From Sipunculus nudus (lineage: Eukaryota; Annelida; Sipuncula; Golfingiida; Sipunculidae): a stretch of 64,000 bases of DNA. The notes under the pieces were generated by a model. The model worked only from the letters and a program-made list of their open reading frames with translations, had not been told where the DNA came from and searched no databases. The stretch lies in NCBI GenBank assembly GCA_026874595.1, contig CM049318.1:52048750-52112749 (forward strand), in the 5' to 3' direction. Numbering within the stretch: the stretch's first letter is position 1; each line of letters begins with the position of its first letter. Below, piece by piece: positions 39,279 to 51,100 of this stretch. The position numbers and the translations under genes were made by a program.

Positions 39279-42200
39279 CTATAAATGTATAAAGACACAA
39301 GTAAGAAAATAGCAAATATCGGAAAGGCCAGTATGCAAAGGAATCGTGACATAACAGAGTAAACAAACACATGCAATGTTTGTTGTAGGTAGTCGATTTT
39401 ATTTGCCACTTAAGGCAATATAATCAGTTGGATTATCAAGGCAATGATATGCGAATACATAAGCATAAGCCGAAATATAAGTAATATTTCGACGCGGGGG
39501 GGGGGGGGGGAGGGGGCCTTCTCCAATCAGAGTTATAATAAACAAGTTGATTGTCATATGGACAAACGGTCCCAGAAAGAACAGGACACCTAGGGATGGT
39601 AATCAAATCTCTGCTGAACCCTTAAAGGGATTTCCACTTATTTTTTTCACAAGAGAGATAACCTTCTTTTTAAACATCATATCCAAGGAGATATTTCATT
39701 TTTGAAAATTCTATTCGTTTACGAAAAGCCAACAAGCTTTATGTATGTAATGTTATTTTACAAAATAGAATCATTAACTGAAGGCCAGTAAAGTTTTTGT
39801 ACAAGATACAAAAGCAAATAGCTAATTAACGTATTCAGCTCAAGCTATATACAAACTGTAAGCATTTAACAAGAATGGGAAGCACAATTGCATTAATCGG
39901 ACTACAAGCTTGGTATATGTCTGTCGGAAATGTTGACTTAAGCATTCAGAAAAAAAGATCAGTCTGCAAAGGACAAAACGAGAGCAAACCGGTCAGCTTG
40001 GTTTATTTAATGAAAGTTTGAATTATTCGGAACAATGGCTTCTTAAAAAATTACAAATACAGCACAAAAAAAAATTTAGGAGTTTTTACATACATAAGCC
40101 GACACATGTATCTGCTTTCGTATAAAATTCGAAAAAGAAGGACATCAGCTATAGTAATCCAAATTATCTGAAGATTTATCTGAACAGTTTATGAGGTTTT
40201 CATTTTTTTGTGAATCTATGTTTGTCTACCTAATGCTTTGAAATGCTGAAATGTATTACTATAAAGAAGACATGTTATCAATACGGGAGGAGACACGTTG
40301 AATAAACTATCATCCACCAAGGTTGCAAGAAGCAAAATATAAAGGAATGGCAATGCTTTTAAGGGTTTAGTACATAGTAACCGCAAAAGATAATTCCAGT
40401 CCCTTAAGCATATTATCAGCAAGGTTGAAAAATTAACTGAGAACACATTTTTACTCATTTTGTTATGCTTGACAGTTTACAGCTTAATTACGCTCTTTAC
40501 ACAGCGCTTTACCCATAGGGCTACTACCTATATCGTAAGGCGCTGTTTGTTATGACCTCGTATCCTGAATTGCAACACCAGAGGGGAGCACTGTATTTTT
40601 GTCCAATCAGATGAGACCTTGTGCTGGAAGACAAAGCCAAGCAAGGAATACACGAAGCCAATCATATTCATTTCTTTTTGAGTGACAGCTCATCCCCCAG
40701 CGTAGCCGTCTGAACATCTGAAATTCTGAGAGAATTGCCCCTGACGTGCTTTGCTTAGGGCACCTAGGATGCTCGGCCGGTGAGCTGGAATTCAAACGAA
40801 ACGTAACAACAAAGACTGCGTGCACACCTCGCTGGCTGGTTTCAGTTCTGCAGACAACAGATACATGGCTACGCTAACACAGTCATACTGTCATAATCGA
40901 ATCGGTCGATGATGCAAGAATGCAGAGGGAGCAATTTAAATTCGGCCGGAAACTCATCAAGCGGCGTTTGAAGCGCAGCAATGGGCGGAGCCAGGATGCC
41001 TGTCGAGTGTTTGTTTATTGGCATCTGATTGGCTGCTTGTCACATCATACGCACGTTTTTTTCAGTGGACAACGAACCGCCATCTGGTGTCTAAATATAT
41101 CATAAACGGTCAAAGCTGGCAGCGTGAAAACCAGTTGCTTCTTTAGAAGCGCAAGATTTCCGCTGCCTCGGGAGCGTACAGCTTAATGGGCAAATATTTT
41201 ATTTTCATGTTTCAGAACGACTTTACAGAGCCTCTTTCCGTGGGAATCCAACCTGTACAGTCTTCATTGTTACCGTTAACAAATGTATTTTGGATTTTAG
41301 ATGGAATACAATTCGATAGTAAGGCAATACAGTAAGGCTAAATTTGAATTTATCTGAATGTCAGGGCAAAGGAAATGAACATTCTAGGTAATATAATGTT
41401 GAAGTTCCATTAACCATTATGCATTCTAAACATATATCCCACAAAGATGGAAAAGGAACTCTTTTAAATGTAAAAACCAACACTGAGAATAAAATCAGGA
41501 GTAATATCAAAATATTTTATTCTACTATCCTTGATATTTTACTGGTTTTACTACTCCATAGGTGATAAACGGTAGCGACAAATCTATCATTGTTTCATCA
41601 TCGTCAATACTTACAAATCAGTGAATGCATTAAGCATAGCAGTACAGACATATAAACAAATATAAACTGTGGGTAACAGACGATGGGTCGCAAATCCAGA
41701 ACAATACGTATATTCAGCTTTACCTCTGTATCACTTGCCAGGTATTGCCTGCAAGCTTTTAAGCACAATTTCTATGTACACACAACAAAGGTTTTCCAGC
41801 AATTCCGAAAGGTAACTAAATAAAGGTAAACATGGCTACTGAGGTTTTATGAATAACCCTTAAGTTGTCAATGTAATAATTAAAAAAATCTATAAATCAT
41901 AATAAATTATATGATTTATACAATCTATAAAATGGTCACTGAAGTTTTAATTTCATCCGCACTGTCATTTTATTTATAACAGAAAAGGCTCACTTTAAAT
42001 TCTGCTGTATACATATAAATCATACATGATGCACATTGAACTCTATATACATATATGCAGTTTGTTAGATAATCAAGAATACATATACCTTGACACACAT
42101 GATAAATTAGTGTTGGACCAAAAATAAAATGTACAGTAAGCGGTCAAGAAAGCAAATGTAGCAAACAAATAGACATTTAGTAAATAAGTCAAGTCAATGA

Positions 42201-43506
42201 CCATAGCATTTTTTCCTGATGAAAATCATGAGTATATATTTTGATGAAGATATTAATCATATAATTCCATTTTGGTGTGTATGGACACTTATTTCATGAC
42301 GGTTACGGATGAAACATTAAAATGCGATTCGATGAATGGTTATAAATCTCATAAAGTTTTTAAAAATATCATTCAAGAGGAAGCTTTAATTTTTTGCCGA
42401 ATCTAAGGTATGACGTACGTATTGACTTGAACTGTAAACGGAATCCAGTGAGTTCAGTAGCGTAGTCGGTTTGAAACACTAGGAACATTTCCGGTCCCGT
42501 ACTGTTGACTTGTTCCCCGCTCCTTTGTCCGGAAAAAACCTCTAGTTCCTGGTCGTACACAGAGTCACCGTCGTAAACGTACAGTTGGTCAAAGCGTTCC
42601 TCAGTGATGAAGGTTTTAAGCGTTAACGACACCACCATCTGTAGTGGAAAAAGAACATTTAATACGAAAAAAAAAAAAATAGAAATTATAAATTTATATG
42701 TTTATATGCTGGCGAATTCATGAAATTTTTATCACAGTACTTAGTTTCTTAGTTAGAAACCATTCGTTTTATTTTAAGCGTCGGCAGTATGGCCAGTACT
42801 TTATTCATAATGGCTAATAGCTACAGACCAAATAGCTACATTTGTCATTTAATTCTCGCATATCTGCAGTTCCTGGTTTTTTTTACAGCCAATGTATAAA
42901 TTAGTATTTGGATTTAATTGTTTCAAAAGTGAAACAACAGTTGTACTTAACACGTGTCCCAAGTAAAAAATGTCATGTCCTATTGTTTTTCAAATACATA
43001 TGCATGTGTGGGGGACTGTACGAAATATATTTTCGTACAAATCTGATGGCCGATTTAAAACTTTTGTACATGGACATTTGTTAGTTAGTTAACCTGGGTT
43101 TCGAAACGCAACATTATTCTCAGTGTAAATATATAAAGGAGCCTGAAGCAAATCATTAAAGCAAGAGATAAGTTTGACCATATTGATATCTCAAGGAGAT
43201 TCCAACCTTTTTGGCTTCTGTGACATGACAAAACGGGTTAAATCAGATGATGATTGATTTCTGCTTGGGCAGATCTCTTTTATGGGCCATCTTCCGGCAT
43301 ATCAAAACCGGGTTTTTTTTATTTACCTGTTTATCTGGTAGAGAAATCAGCCATGAACATTTTGCGTTTTTAGGGTAAGTCTGTCCCGGGCCGAAGTTGG
43401 GGGACTTGATGGTGCCGGAAGCTTTGTATATCTGTTGCCCGGACGACCCACATGCCACCAATTCGGAAGCTAAAATTACCGATATGACACTAACGTAAGC
43501 AAGCAT
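36240..43506 (-). CDS. CUB-domain serine protease homologue (catalytically dead), six exons
   Basis: Exons: 43506-43327 (or 43469-43327 if spliced from the upstream TSP1 exon), 42638-42419, 39278-39056, 38137-37881, 37298-37162, 36440-36240. Phases agree at every join and give 405 residues. From Met 43506 there is a hydrophobic start (LAYVSVISVILA), then a CUB domain (GTIKSPNF, DQLYVYDGDS, FRLQF) with only the first Cys pair, then a chymotrypsin fold: SYIFGG instead of R-IVGG, TAAYC instead of TAAHC, RDVAVLRL with catalytic Asp kept, GDGGGG instead of GDSGGP. The disulfide Cys at chymotrypsin positions 42-58, 136-201, 168-182 and 1-122 are retained. His and Ser are both lost and the activation site is not tryptic, so the domain cannot be a normal protease; such homologues usually act as binding or cofactor proteins (inference). 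A C-terminal acidic tail follows. The exon 3 donor (CC/GTGGGT) is chosen by phase over a stronger GTAAAC four bases on. AATAAA lies about 85 bp after the stop. Confidence 0.75.
38170..38560. repeat. Two clusters of GAGTCCAAGTCCGAGT-like hexamer repeats in an intron
   Basis: Degenerate GAGTCC/AAGTCC steps at 38175-38285 and 38460-38560, separated by AT-rich sequence, within the intron between pseudoprotease exons 3 and 4. Confidence 0.7.
40501..40546 (+). other. 46-nt two-stem hairpin
   Basis: ACAGCGCTTTAC (40501-40512) pairs with GTAAGGCGCTGT (40535-40546), with one G-T pair; an inner ATAGG/CCTAT stem closes a seven-base loop. It lies in the intron between the CUB and protease modules. Confidence 0.45.
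40770..40920. repeat. Dispersed repeat, copy 2
   Basis: Same order of blocks as 31045-31190, with the additional phrase gcagacaacagatacatggc. The surrounding 40.6-41.2 kb is unusually GC-rich for the window. Confidence 0.7.
42419..43469 (-). other. CUB domain, two exons, flanked by phase-1 introns
   Basis: A TTTTAG acceptor before base 43469 and the CAATAC/GTACGT donor after 42419 are both phase 1; the internal junction (CAG/GTAAAT to CTACAG/ATG) is phase 0. Phase 1-1 boundaries are the classic signature of shuffled CUB modules. The second Cys pair usual in CUB domains is missing. Confidence 0.75.
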
Positions 43507-44037
43507 GCCACGCTTGACTAATTTTTTCAGTCTGACATGTTGTGTCTGCTGAGATGACAAAGTTGTAAAACAAGTTTATTTTGAGAATCACACAGGTAAT
43601 CTGGGGAATATATTTTCGTTATTTTTAACAACGCGTCACAGCCTGAGAGTACAATGTTATTTCAATAAACCAGAACAACCGTTACATCAAACAACATTCA
43701 CAATGTGCTGAAGAGATTTTATATACAGTAAATTCCTTGAATGTATGTTAAATTACTGACCATAAACTCGGGTAATGTGATGGACAGCGATTGACAGGAA
43801 ATAACTGCGTCTAACACCGAGATTCGAATTACACTTTATACATTCAAATGTATTGTATTAACTAGAATACGGGTAGTTGACAAACGACTACGTGTATCCG
43901 CCTAAATCAGAGAGGTACAGGTGAAGTGGTGATAGGATACAGAGGTAATTGGAAAACCTTGTGTGGTAGATGACATATTACATGAGAGATATAGATTAGT
44001 TGGTGTGGTATTGTTATGATGTAAAGGCTGAATTACC

Positions 44038-44085
<48 letters not shown>

Positions 44086-44172
44086 AAGCGAGACAGCAAG
44101 TGAGTAAGAGAGCAAGAGAGACAGAGAGAGAGAGAGAAATTGGAAGTGAGTGAGAGAGCGAGAGAGACAGAG
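44038..44172. repeat. (GA)n microsatellite and GA-rich tail
   Basis: About 22 uninterrupted GA units, then imperfect gagagagacagagag, in the intron before the CUB exon. Confidence 0.9.
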
Positions 44173-44185
44173 AGCAAACTTCACA

Positions 44186-44840
44186 AGAAATCTATCCTAG
44201 ATATTTCTTCATGCCAAATTTCAGGTAGATAAATCATTGCATTGCAGAGATATGCATGATTTTATCCCAAGGCAGACAGAAAGATGGACACTGTGCAAAA
44301 ACTTTTGCAGGTGGCGATTCCACATTTGATCTATAAACATTCAACATTTCAGCCTGATCGGTCAAACGAGTCCTGATATATCAGCATGGGTGTCTGCAGT
44401 GCAAACGCATAGGTAGATGGCGCCACCTGTCATATCAACAACAACAAAAATCTATCCAAGATGTATACAAGTGCAAAATTTCATGTAAATAAGTCCAGCC
44501 ACTCCAGAGATATGCATGATTTTTATCCAAAGGCAGACAAACGGATGGAGGCTGTGCAAAAACAGTTGCAGGAGCGGCCACCAGTTTTTGATATAATAAA
44601 GGGCTATGTTAGACCAATACACATGCAAAATTTCAGGCTGATATATCAAACCAGTCCTGAGATAATAGCATGGTTGTCATGTGCATAAACGGGGAGGTAT
44701 GGCGCCACCTGTCACAAAAATGGAAAAACTATCCAAGATGATGCACATGTAAAATTTCAGCCCAATTGGTCAAACGAGTCCAGAGATATGGGAGTTCTAT
44801 GTGTGAACACAGACGCACAGATGGACGCAGAGCGCAAAGG
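44186..44840. repeat. Tandem repeat, about 260-bp unit, about 2.6 copies
   Basis: Three starts with CTATCCAAGATG-like sequence (about 44190, 44452, 44728). Each continues with AAAATTTCA..., CCAGAGATATGCATGATTTT, GGCAGACA, TGTGCAAAAAC and GGCGCCACCTGTCA. It is followed by a (GGC)n tract at about 44959-44973. Confidence 0.8.
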
Positions 44841-45316
44841 AAAGGTCAGAGGTCAAAACAAAATCGGGGCGCAGCAGTTCACATGTGACCCGAACATAAT
44901 CCCGGATTTCGTAAAATTCCGGCCAGCGGTTACGGAGGAGTTCTTCGGACACCTACGCGGCGGCGGCGGCGGTGGGCTGAAAACATAGTATCCGCAAAAC
45001 TCTGCTTTGGCGGATATAATTATATACTCGCAGCTTAATGTTAAGCTTATCGACTGTGCAAAGCAATATCGATACAACAGGATATATGGCCATCGCAGTG
45101 CTTTTTTTCGGGATGACTTTGGTCACGACTTAACTTTTGCGTATGCATGTTCAGCCATGGAGTAGGGTTGGTTTCAATCAATAAAAAAATATCCTTGAAT
45201 AGGACGTTTACAAAAAAAATAATTATATGGGACAGATTGTATTGTTCGTTTTATAAATCCAGTTGCCTTTCCCCGTGCAATATCAAATGATTTTTCAAAT
45301 GTTTGTGTACACATAC

Positions 45317-46774
45317 CTTCACATTCTCCTTCATGGCAACTTTCTCTTTCCGCTGATACACCGGAGCAGGGTTGACCGCTGCACGGTCGTTTTCTTGTAC
45401 GGGTGCCGGTACCACAGCTGACCGAGCAGGCTCCCCAAGGAGACCATTCTCCATAACTGCCAGGACAATCTGGTTTAATGCAAAACTGTGTATCTTGATC
45501 TGACCCAGGACACCCAACGCCGACGCAGGTGCGTTTCCTCAGCACAACCCCTTGTCCACAGGTTACGGGACAGTTTGCCCAAGGTCCCCATATTCTCCAG
45601 GAACCATGACAGTCGTGCCTGTTACAATATTCTCCTTCCGCCGTACGACCAATGCAACCCTCCCCGCCACAGCTTCGCCGACGGTACCTGAATCCGGATC
45701 CGCATGTCGCCGTACAGGAGTCCCAAGCCGACCACTGTCCCCACAACGCGGGACAAGCCCCAAGGTTACAAATCTGGGATACAGCCAGCGGCCCTTCGCA
45801 ATAGCCCGCCTCACACACACGCCTTCTAATTCGGAAACCGAGACTGCAAGAGCTTGAGCACGGCGTCCAACTCTCCCAGTTGCTCCAGCGGCCTTTGCAT
45901 TTCTCCACATTGCAAATGATCGTCTGGAATGAGGAGCCTTCGCAAGTTGGACCATCGCACGCGCGTGTCCTCTGTCGGGAACCAGATCCGCAAGTAACAG
46001 AGCATGCGGTCCATTCTGCCCAGTCTCTCCACCGCCCGATACAATCTCTGATGTAACACCCACGTGTTTGATACCCAGACCCAAAGCAGTTGTTTCCACC
46101 ACAAGACCTCGTCCTTGTTTCGAACCCGTCACCACACGGCGTGGAGCATGAACTCCACGTTAACCACTGGCTCCACTCCTGAGAGCAGCTTTCCTGTCTA
46201 CAAACCCCTGTCTCTATCCTAGCTCCCGGGCATTCTCCGTTATCGGGGCAGAGTTTGGATCTGCTTCGGAACCCCCCGCCGCAGGAAACTGAACATGTAC
46301 TCCAGGGCTGCCATATCCCCACGCTTGGTCCAGAACCACACACTCTCGGGTAGCATGATTTTGTTTGACGTAGAGACGTACAACTGTTGCCAGTGCAAGC
46401 TAAAGTTCGCGATTGGTACCCCTGTCCGCATGACACGCTGCACATATTCCACTCCGACCACGCGCTTGGGGAGCATCCTCCATTGGAACATTGTTGAATT
46501 TCCGTTACGTTTCGTGTGCAATCAACACGTGAACAGTTTCTCAAGCGGCTTCTAAACCCGTTACCGCAGGGCACTGAACACGGACCCCAGTTCTGCCAGC
46601 CGTCTACCGGGTCTGTATCGTTACATGGTTGAATGGTACATCCGTAAACCTCCACACCAAGGCCGACACAGTTCGTCTTATCACAGGTGCGTCGTCTTAT
46701 TCTAACGCCATTACCACATGTAGTCGTGCACTGCGCCCACTCCTGCCACGCTCCCCATTGACTCACATCAGACC
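45317..46774 (-). other. Single exon carrying ten thrombospondin type-1 repeats
   Basis: 1,458 nt, open throughout, phase 1 at both ends. Each repeat of about 47-50 residues has the W-x-x-W / C-x-x-(S/T/P)-C-G / RxRxC / C...C pattern with six Cys. Candidate C-mannosylation motifs (e.g. WSEW, WQPW, WSPW) and O-fucosylation motifs (CSVSCG, CSVTCG, CTATCG, CPVTCG) are visible. Repeat 7 has CSSSCS and lacks the Gly of the fucosylation consensus; repeats 2 and 5 have Pro before the second Cys. Repeats 6-10 have the longer WxxWxxW start. Confidence 0.92.
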
Positions 46775-48067
46775 CTGTAAATCATATATGACGTTTTATG
46801 ATTTATAAGAAAAAGATATCGGACTCTTTATATCAACGAAAGCCTGCTTTTATTGGTTGATATGCCGCACAAGAGTTTCCTTAAAGAGGCCTAGTCACCT
46901 ATCTGACTTTTATAAACTAAATTGCCAGAAAAAGTGGATATCACCGCACACAGGCTGCTTGTTTTTTTTATATCAACATGGTCTTAATATGTTGGGGTCC
47001 GCCAAAATAATCAAAACAAATTCAACAAGAACATCTGGCAGAAAATCAGATAAGCCAGAACTTTGCCTTTCTACCTCCGCATATATGCCACCTACCACCT
47101 TAGGTTACATGTTTTACCGTTTGTCAACATTGTTGTGTGTACAAACATGTTGTTGATAAACATTTTTTTACCCTTCACGATGGCCTTACAAGAACTTTTC
47201 AGAACCAAAATTACCCTTAGATCATTTATATAAAGACGGGGCAAGCCAGAAATCACACATTCTTTTTCAAAAGGTAGGCGAATGGGCACCAAAATCTTAT
47301 TAATAAATTAGGGAGAGTAAACATGCCTATGAACCATTTTTCATTTCACAAATTTCATGATATTAATGGTGGAAACACGTGGGTATTTATTTTGAATTCT
47401 TTATTTTCCTGCAGATGTAAAAAAATATATATTTGTGGGATAGTCAATAAGCATTTTTATCCCTTTTCATCTTTATCTGGGATGATTTTCTCTGTGATAT
47501 ATTCAGGGATTATAATAGGTTATATACCGATTAGAATATACACGCCGATATATATTCTGACACAGGTATAAGTATATATTAAAGCTGAGCAAACGTTACT
47601 TTAACATATGGAGGATCGTTATTCCAACGTACTCAGTGTATGTGAGAGTGTCTTACTTGTGTCGTAATGAAAACTTTAAAAAATAAGTTTAGTACCCTGC
47701 GGACACGAGCCTTCTATTAATGTGACGTCATCAATCCCGACACCCCCTCGGCCATTCCTCCTGGGCTGCCTGACTCCAAACGTAATAATCAGCGGAACAT
47801 TTCCTCGAACTGGAAACGTCACTTTAGCGTTCCACCAGTAGCTTCCTTTGCTTCCTTCAAACACAAAAAAGCATAGGCAAATTAAATCATACTATGGCCA
47901 GGACAGCCAACTGGTGTTGCAGCATGTCTCCTGTAAGGTGTTCTCCGGGTTCCCCGATTTGTTCCACATCTACAGACTACTTCAGCTAGTTGTACAATCC
48001 ATGTAAAATAAGTAAAGTTTATTGTTTACTTGAAGCCAATCCAATCACGTAGTCATTTAATTTGATT

Positions 48068-48138
<71 letters not shown>

Positions 48139-51100
48139 CAATTAATCAACACAAATAATTTGATTTGTCTGCTCAATAATAAACTTATTAATTAATTCCT
48201 TAGTAATAACATAGAACCCTTTGAGATTAGATATAATGACATCCATTCGAAGAATTAGGCAAGGATGTAGAAGCTCTTGACCTTCCAAAAGGGCATAAAT
48301 GATCTTCTTGAAGATTGACATCTCTTATTGGCAAAGGGTTGGACGCATCATGGTACATTTTGCCAATGGCCTCATTGGCCTGCACCTGGCAACAGATTAT
48401 TTTTAATCCAATTTGAGGCATTGTGTTTGTTTGTAACCATGTTCTTCATCACCCGGAATACAAGATACGAGATTTATTCCATATCAATACAAAAATAGGC
48501 TTTGCGGGTGATATCATATTTAAGCCATAGTGCTGAGTAAAAACAAAGACACCGTATATAAAAATAATGGAAAGAATTACAAAAATATGAAGTAGTAATA
48601 TTATATTTTGATTTATCTATGCATTAACCAATCTGATCGCCATCGGTACAAATGAATTGGAGTACCTGTTTGTTCTGCATTTCAGAGACTGGAGCCTTCG
48701 GCCTCATTTTAGCAAGACAACATAATATGTGAGCAAGCCTTTACTAACTTTTTTTCATCATATTCATAACTTTATTTAATAAATAATATTTATGTCCTCT
48801 GATTAAGACCAATAACTTTTACTGCTATTTTCCTTATTCGTTCAATTTTCTTTTTGTTCAGATTAATGATCAGATTTCCCAACCAGCATATCAAAGCATA
48901 CGATATGACACTCTGGAGCATCGAAGAACAGATTAAACCAAGTAGTTCTCTATCCATTATGAACGATTTCAGTTTCCTTAGAAAGTATAAACGCTGCTGC
49001 CTTTTACAGTATACTATATTAACATTATTATCCCATTTAAGCCTGTCATCTTATACTTTCCTTTAGTATTTATACTGTTGTGCAATGTCTACCTCTGTTC
49101 CATTTACATATACCTGATATTGACAGGTCGGTCTTTGTCTAAAATCAATTATCAATTCCTTTGTTTTTGAAGGATTTAGTTACAAATGATCATTTCTGCA
49201 CCAACTTATACTTCTTGTCCAATTTCCTTTCGATATTTATTTTCATCACAACTAAACTTAGTCCAACAACTACGGTATCATCTGCTTATTACAAATTTAG
49301 ACATCCTTGTTGTGTAGCATGGAAATCATTGATATAGTTTATGAAAGGAAAAGGGGGAAGCACGCATCCTTGCGGGGCCTCTGTATTCAGTCATAGAACT
49401 GCTATTACTAACCCTTACATTCTGCTTTCTACTTGTGAGAAAGTCCAGTACCCACAAACATAAACCACAAGGAACGTTTAACAGCTGTAACTTTATTATT
49501 AAGTGAGGCTCAATGGTGTTAAATGTTACATAAGTATGCGCCCAGGTTACTTAAGGCGCTGTCACACTCTAGCGTGTAGAGCAAGCGTATGAGGAACGGC
49601 GTATGTAAGCATATGTGATGTGATGTGTATTTGAGTTGGATGTATACCGACGTATGAGTAACGTATATCAGCGTACCTCCGACGTATGAGAAACGTATGC
49701 GGAACGTCAGCCTAACGTATGAGGAGCGTACACAGCGGGGGGGGGGGGGGTATAAAAGGTGGCATCGCGCGAATTTCGTCATTCCGCCAGTAGACTTCAA
49801 GCTGTCAAGATGAAAAACGCCTTCCCGAGAAAGTCAAGCCAGCTGATGTTCCTCCTCCTTCTCCACCTGCACCTGGGCCTGCACCCCAAACTGCACCTGC
49901 ATCTGCTCCTGCTCCTGCTGCTGCTGCTGTCGATCCTTATCCTGAGCCAGATGTCATCCTTCCTCCTCAGCAAGCTGGTCCTTCAGAAGATACTGGTGGT
50001 GATACCGCAGATGCAGTGTCAGTCTCCCCTATTCCCCGGGAAGACTCCAGGGAATCTTCTCCAGCATCCTCACATTCCTCCAGGGCTGCCTCCACATCCT
50101 CCAAACACAAAAAGAAGAAGCAGATGGCCAAGAAGAGTGAATTCAGTTTGAATTTTGCTGAGGAGGACCAGATGTTGGACTTTATCAGAGATAATCGAAT
50201 TCTCTGGAATGTGAAATTGACTGACTATAGGAGGAAGGACAAGAAAGAAAGGTTATGGCAGGAACAGGCTGAATTAATGGACAGGACTTCTGAAACTCTG
50301 CAGGGGTGGTTCAGATAACTGAGAGACACCAACACACGCCTTGACAAGAAAAAGAGTGGGGATCCTGGTGTGATCTTCACGCACAGCGAGGATTGGATCT
50401 ACACCAAGTTTGCCTTCCTGAAAGGAGTGACCCGCCACAGACCAGAGCCAATTCAAAGTGTAAGTACAATAATTTACCTTTTTTCATATTTTATGTGCTA
50501 TAACATGACTTCTTTTTCAGGTACATATTATGTTTTAATATGTCTTTTACTTTCAGGTTTTGTGCTATGCCATTGACTGAATTATACTTATGATGTTTTA
50601 TTGTTCTGTTTTTGTAGGTGAAGCAAATTATCCAGCAGCACAGGGCAGACTTGGAGGCTGCTGAGACTGCATGTGCTGAGCTGCAAGTGGGGCAAGATGA
50701 GGCTGCTGCTGCTGGTACCCAATCTTCAACCTCCTCAACTGGCAGAAAGAGGCAGAAGGATGTTGAGAGAGAGATTCTTCAATCCCTTAAGAAGAGAGTG
50801 GCAGAGTCTGGCAGCATTCTCAAGGACTTCACCAAAGCTCAGCAGCAGCCATTGACAGCCAGGCAGGCTTTGCCAACTATGTCAGGGACAGTCTGATGAC
50901 CATGCCCAAGGCCAGCTACAAGAAGGCAAGGTCCAGCAACAACCGGCTGCTGTCTGAGCTGATGGAAGACAGTGATAATGAAGACCTGCCAGCTGCCACT
51001 GCCACTGCTCCTGCACCTGGACCTGCACCTGTGCTTGCACCTGCGCAACAGCCTCCACACCGGCCAAGTTCTGCTCCGTCGTTTGGGTCAGTTGAGCAGT

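Noticed and set aside
40600-41110. Coding exons in the GC-rich patch at 40.6-41.1 kb
   Set aside because: Open frames on both strands are short, and the patch contains a dispersed repeat shared with 31.05 kb.
45174-45316. Read-through tail of 48 codons after the last TSP1 repeat
   Set aside because: A good GTATGT donor ends the exon in phase 1 and the tail has no domain character; intron retention cannot be excluded.
45563-46135. 190-codon open frame and others overlapping the TSP1 exon
   Set aside because: They are alternative frames of a strongly patterned Cys/Trp-repeat coding exon.
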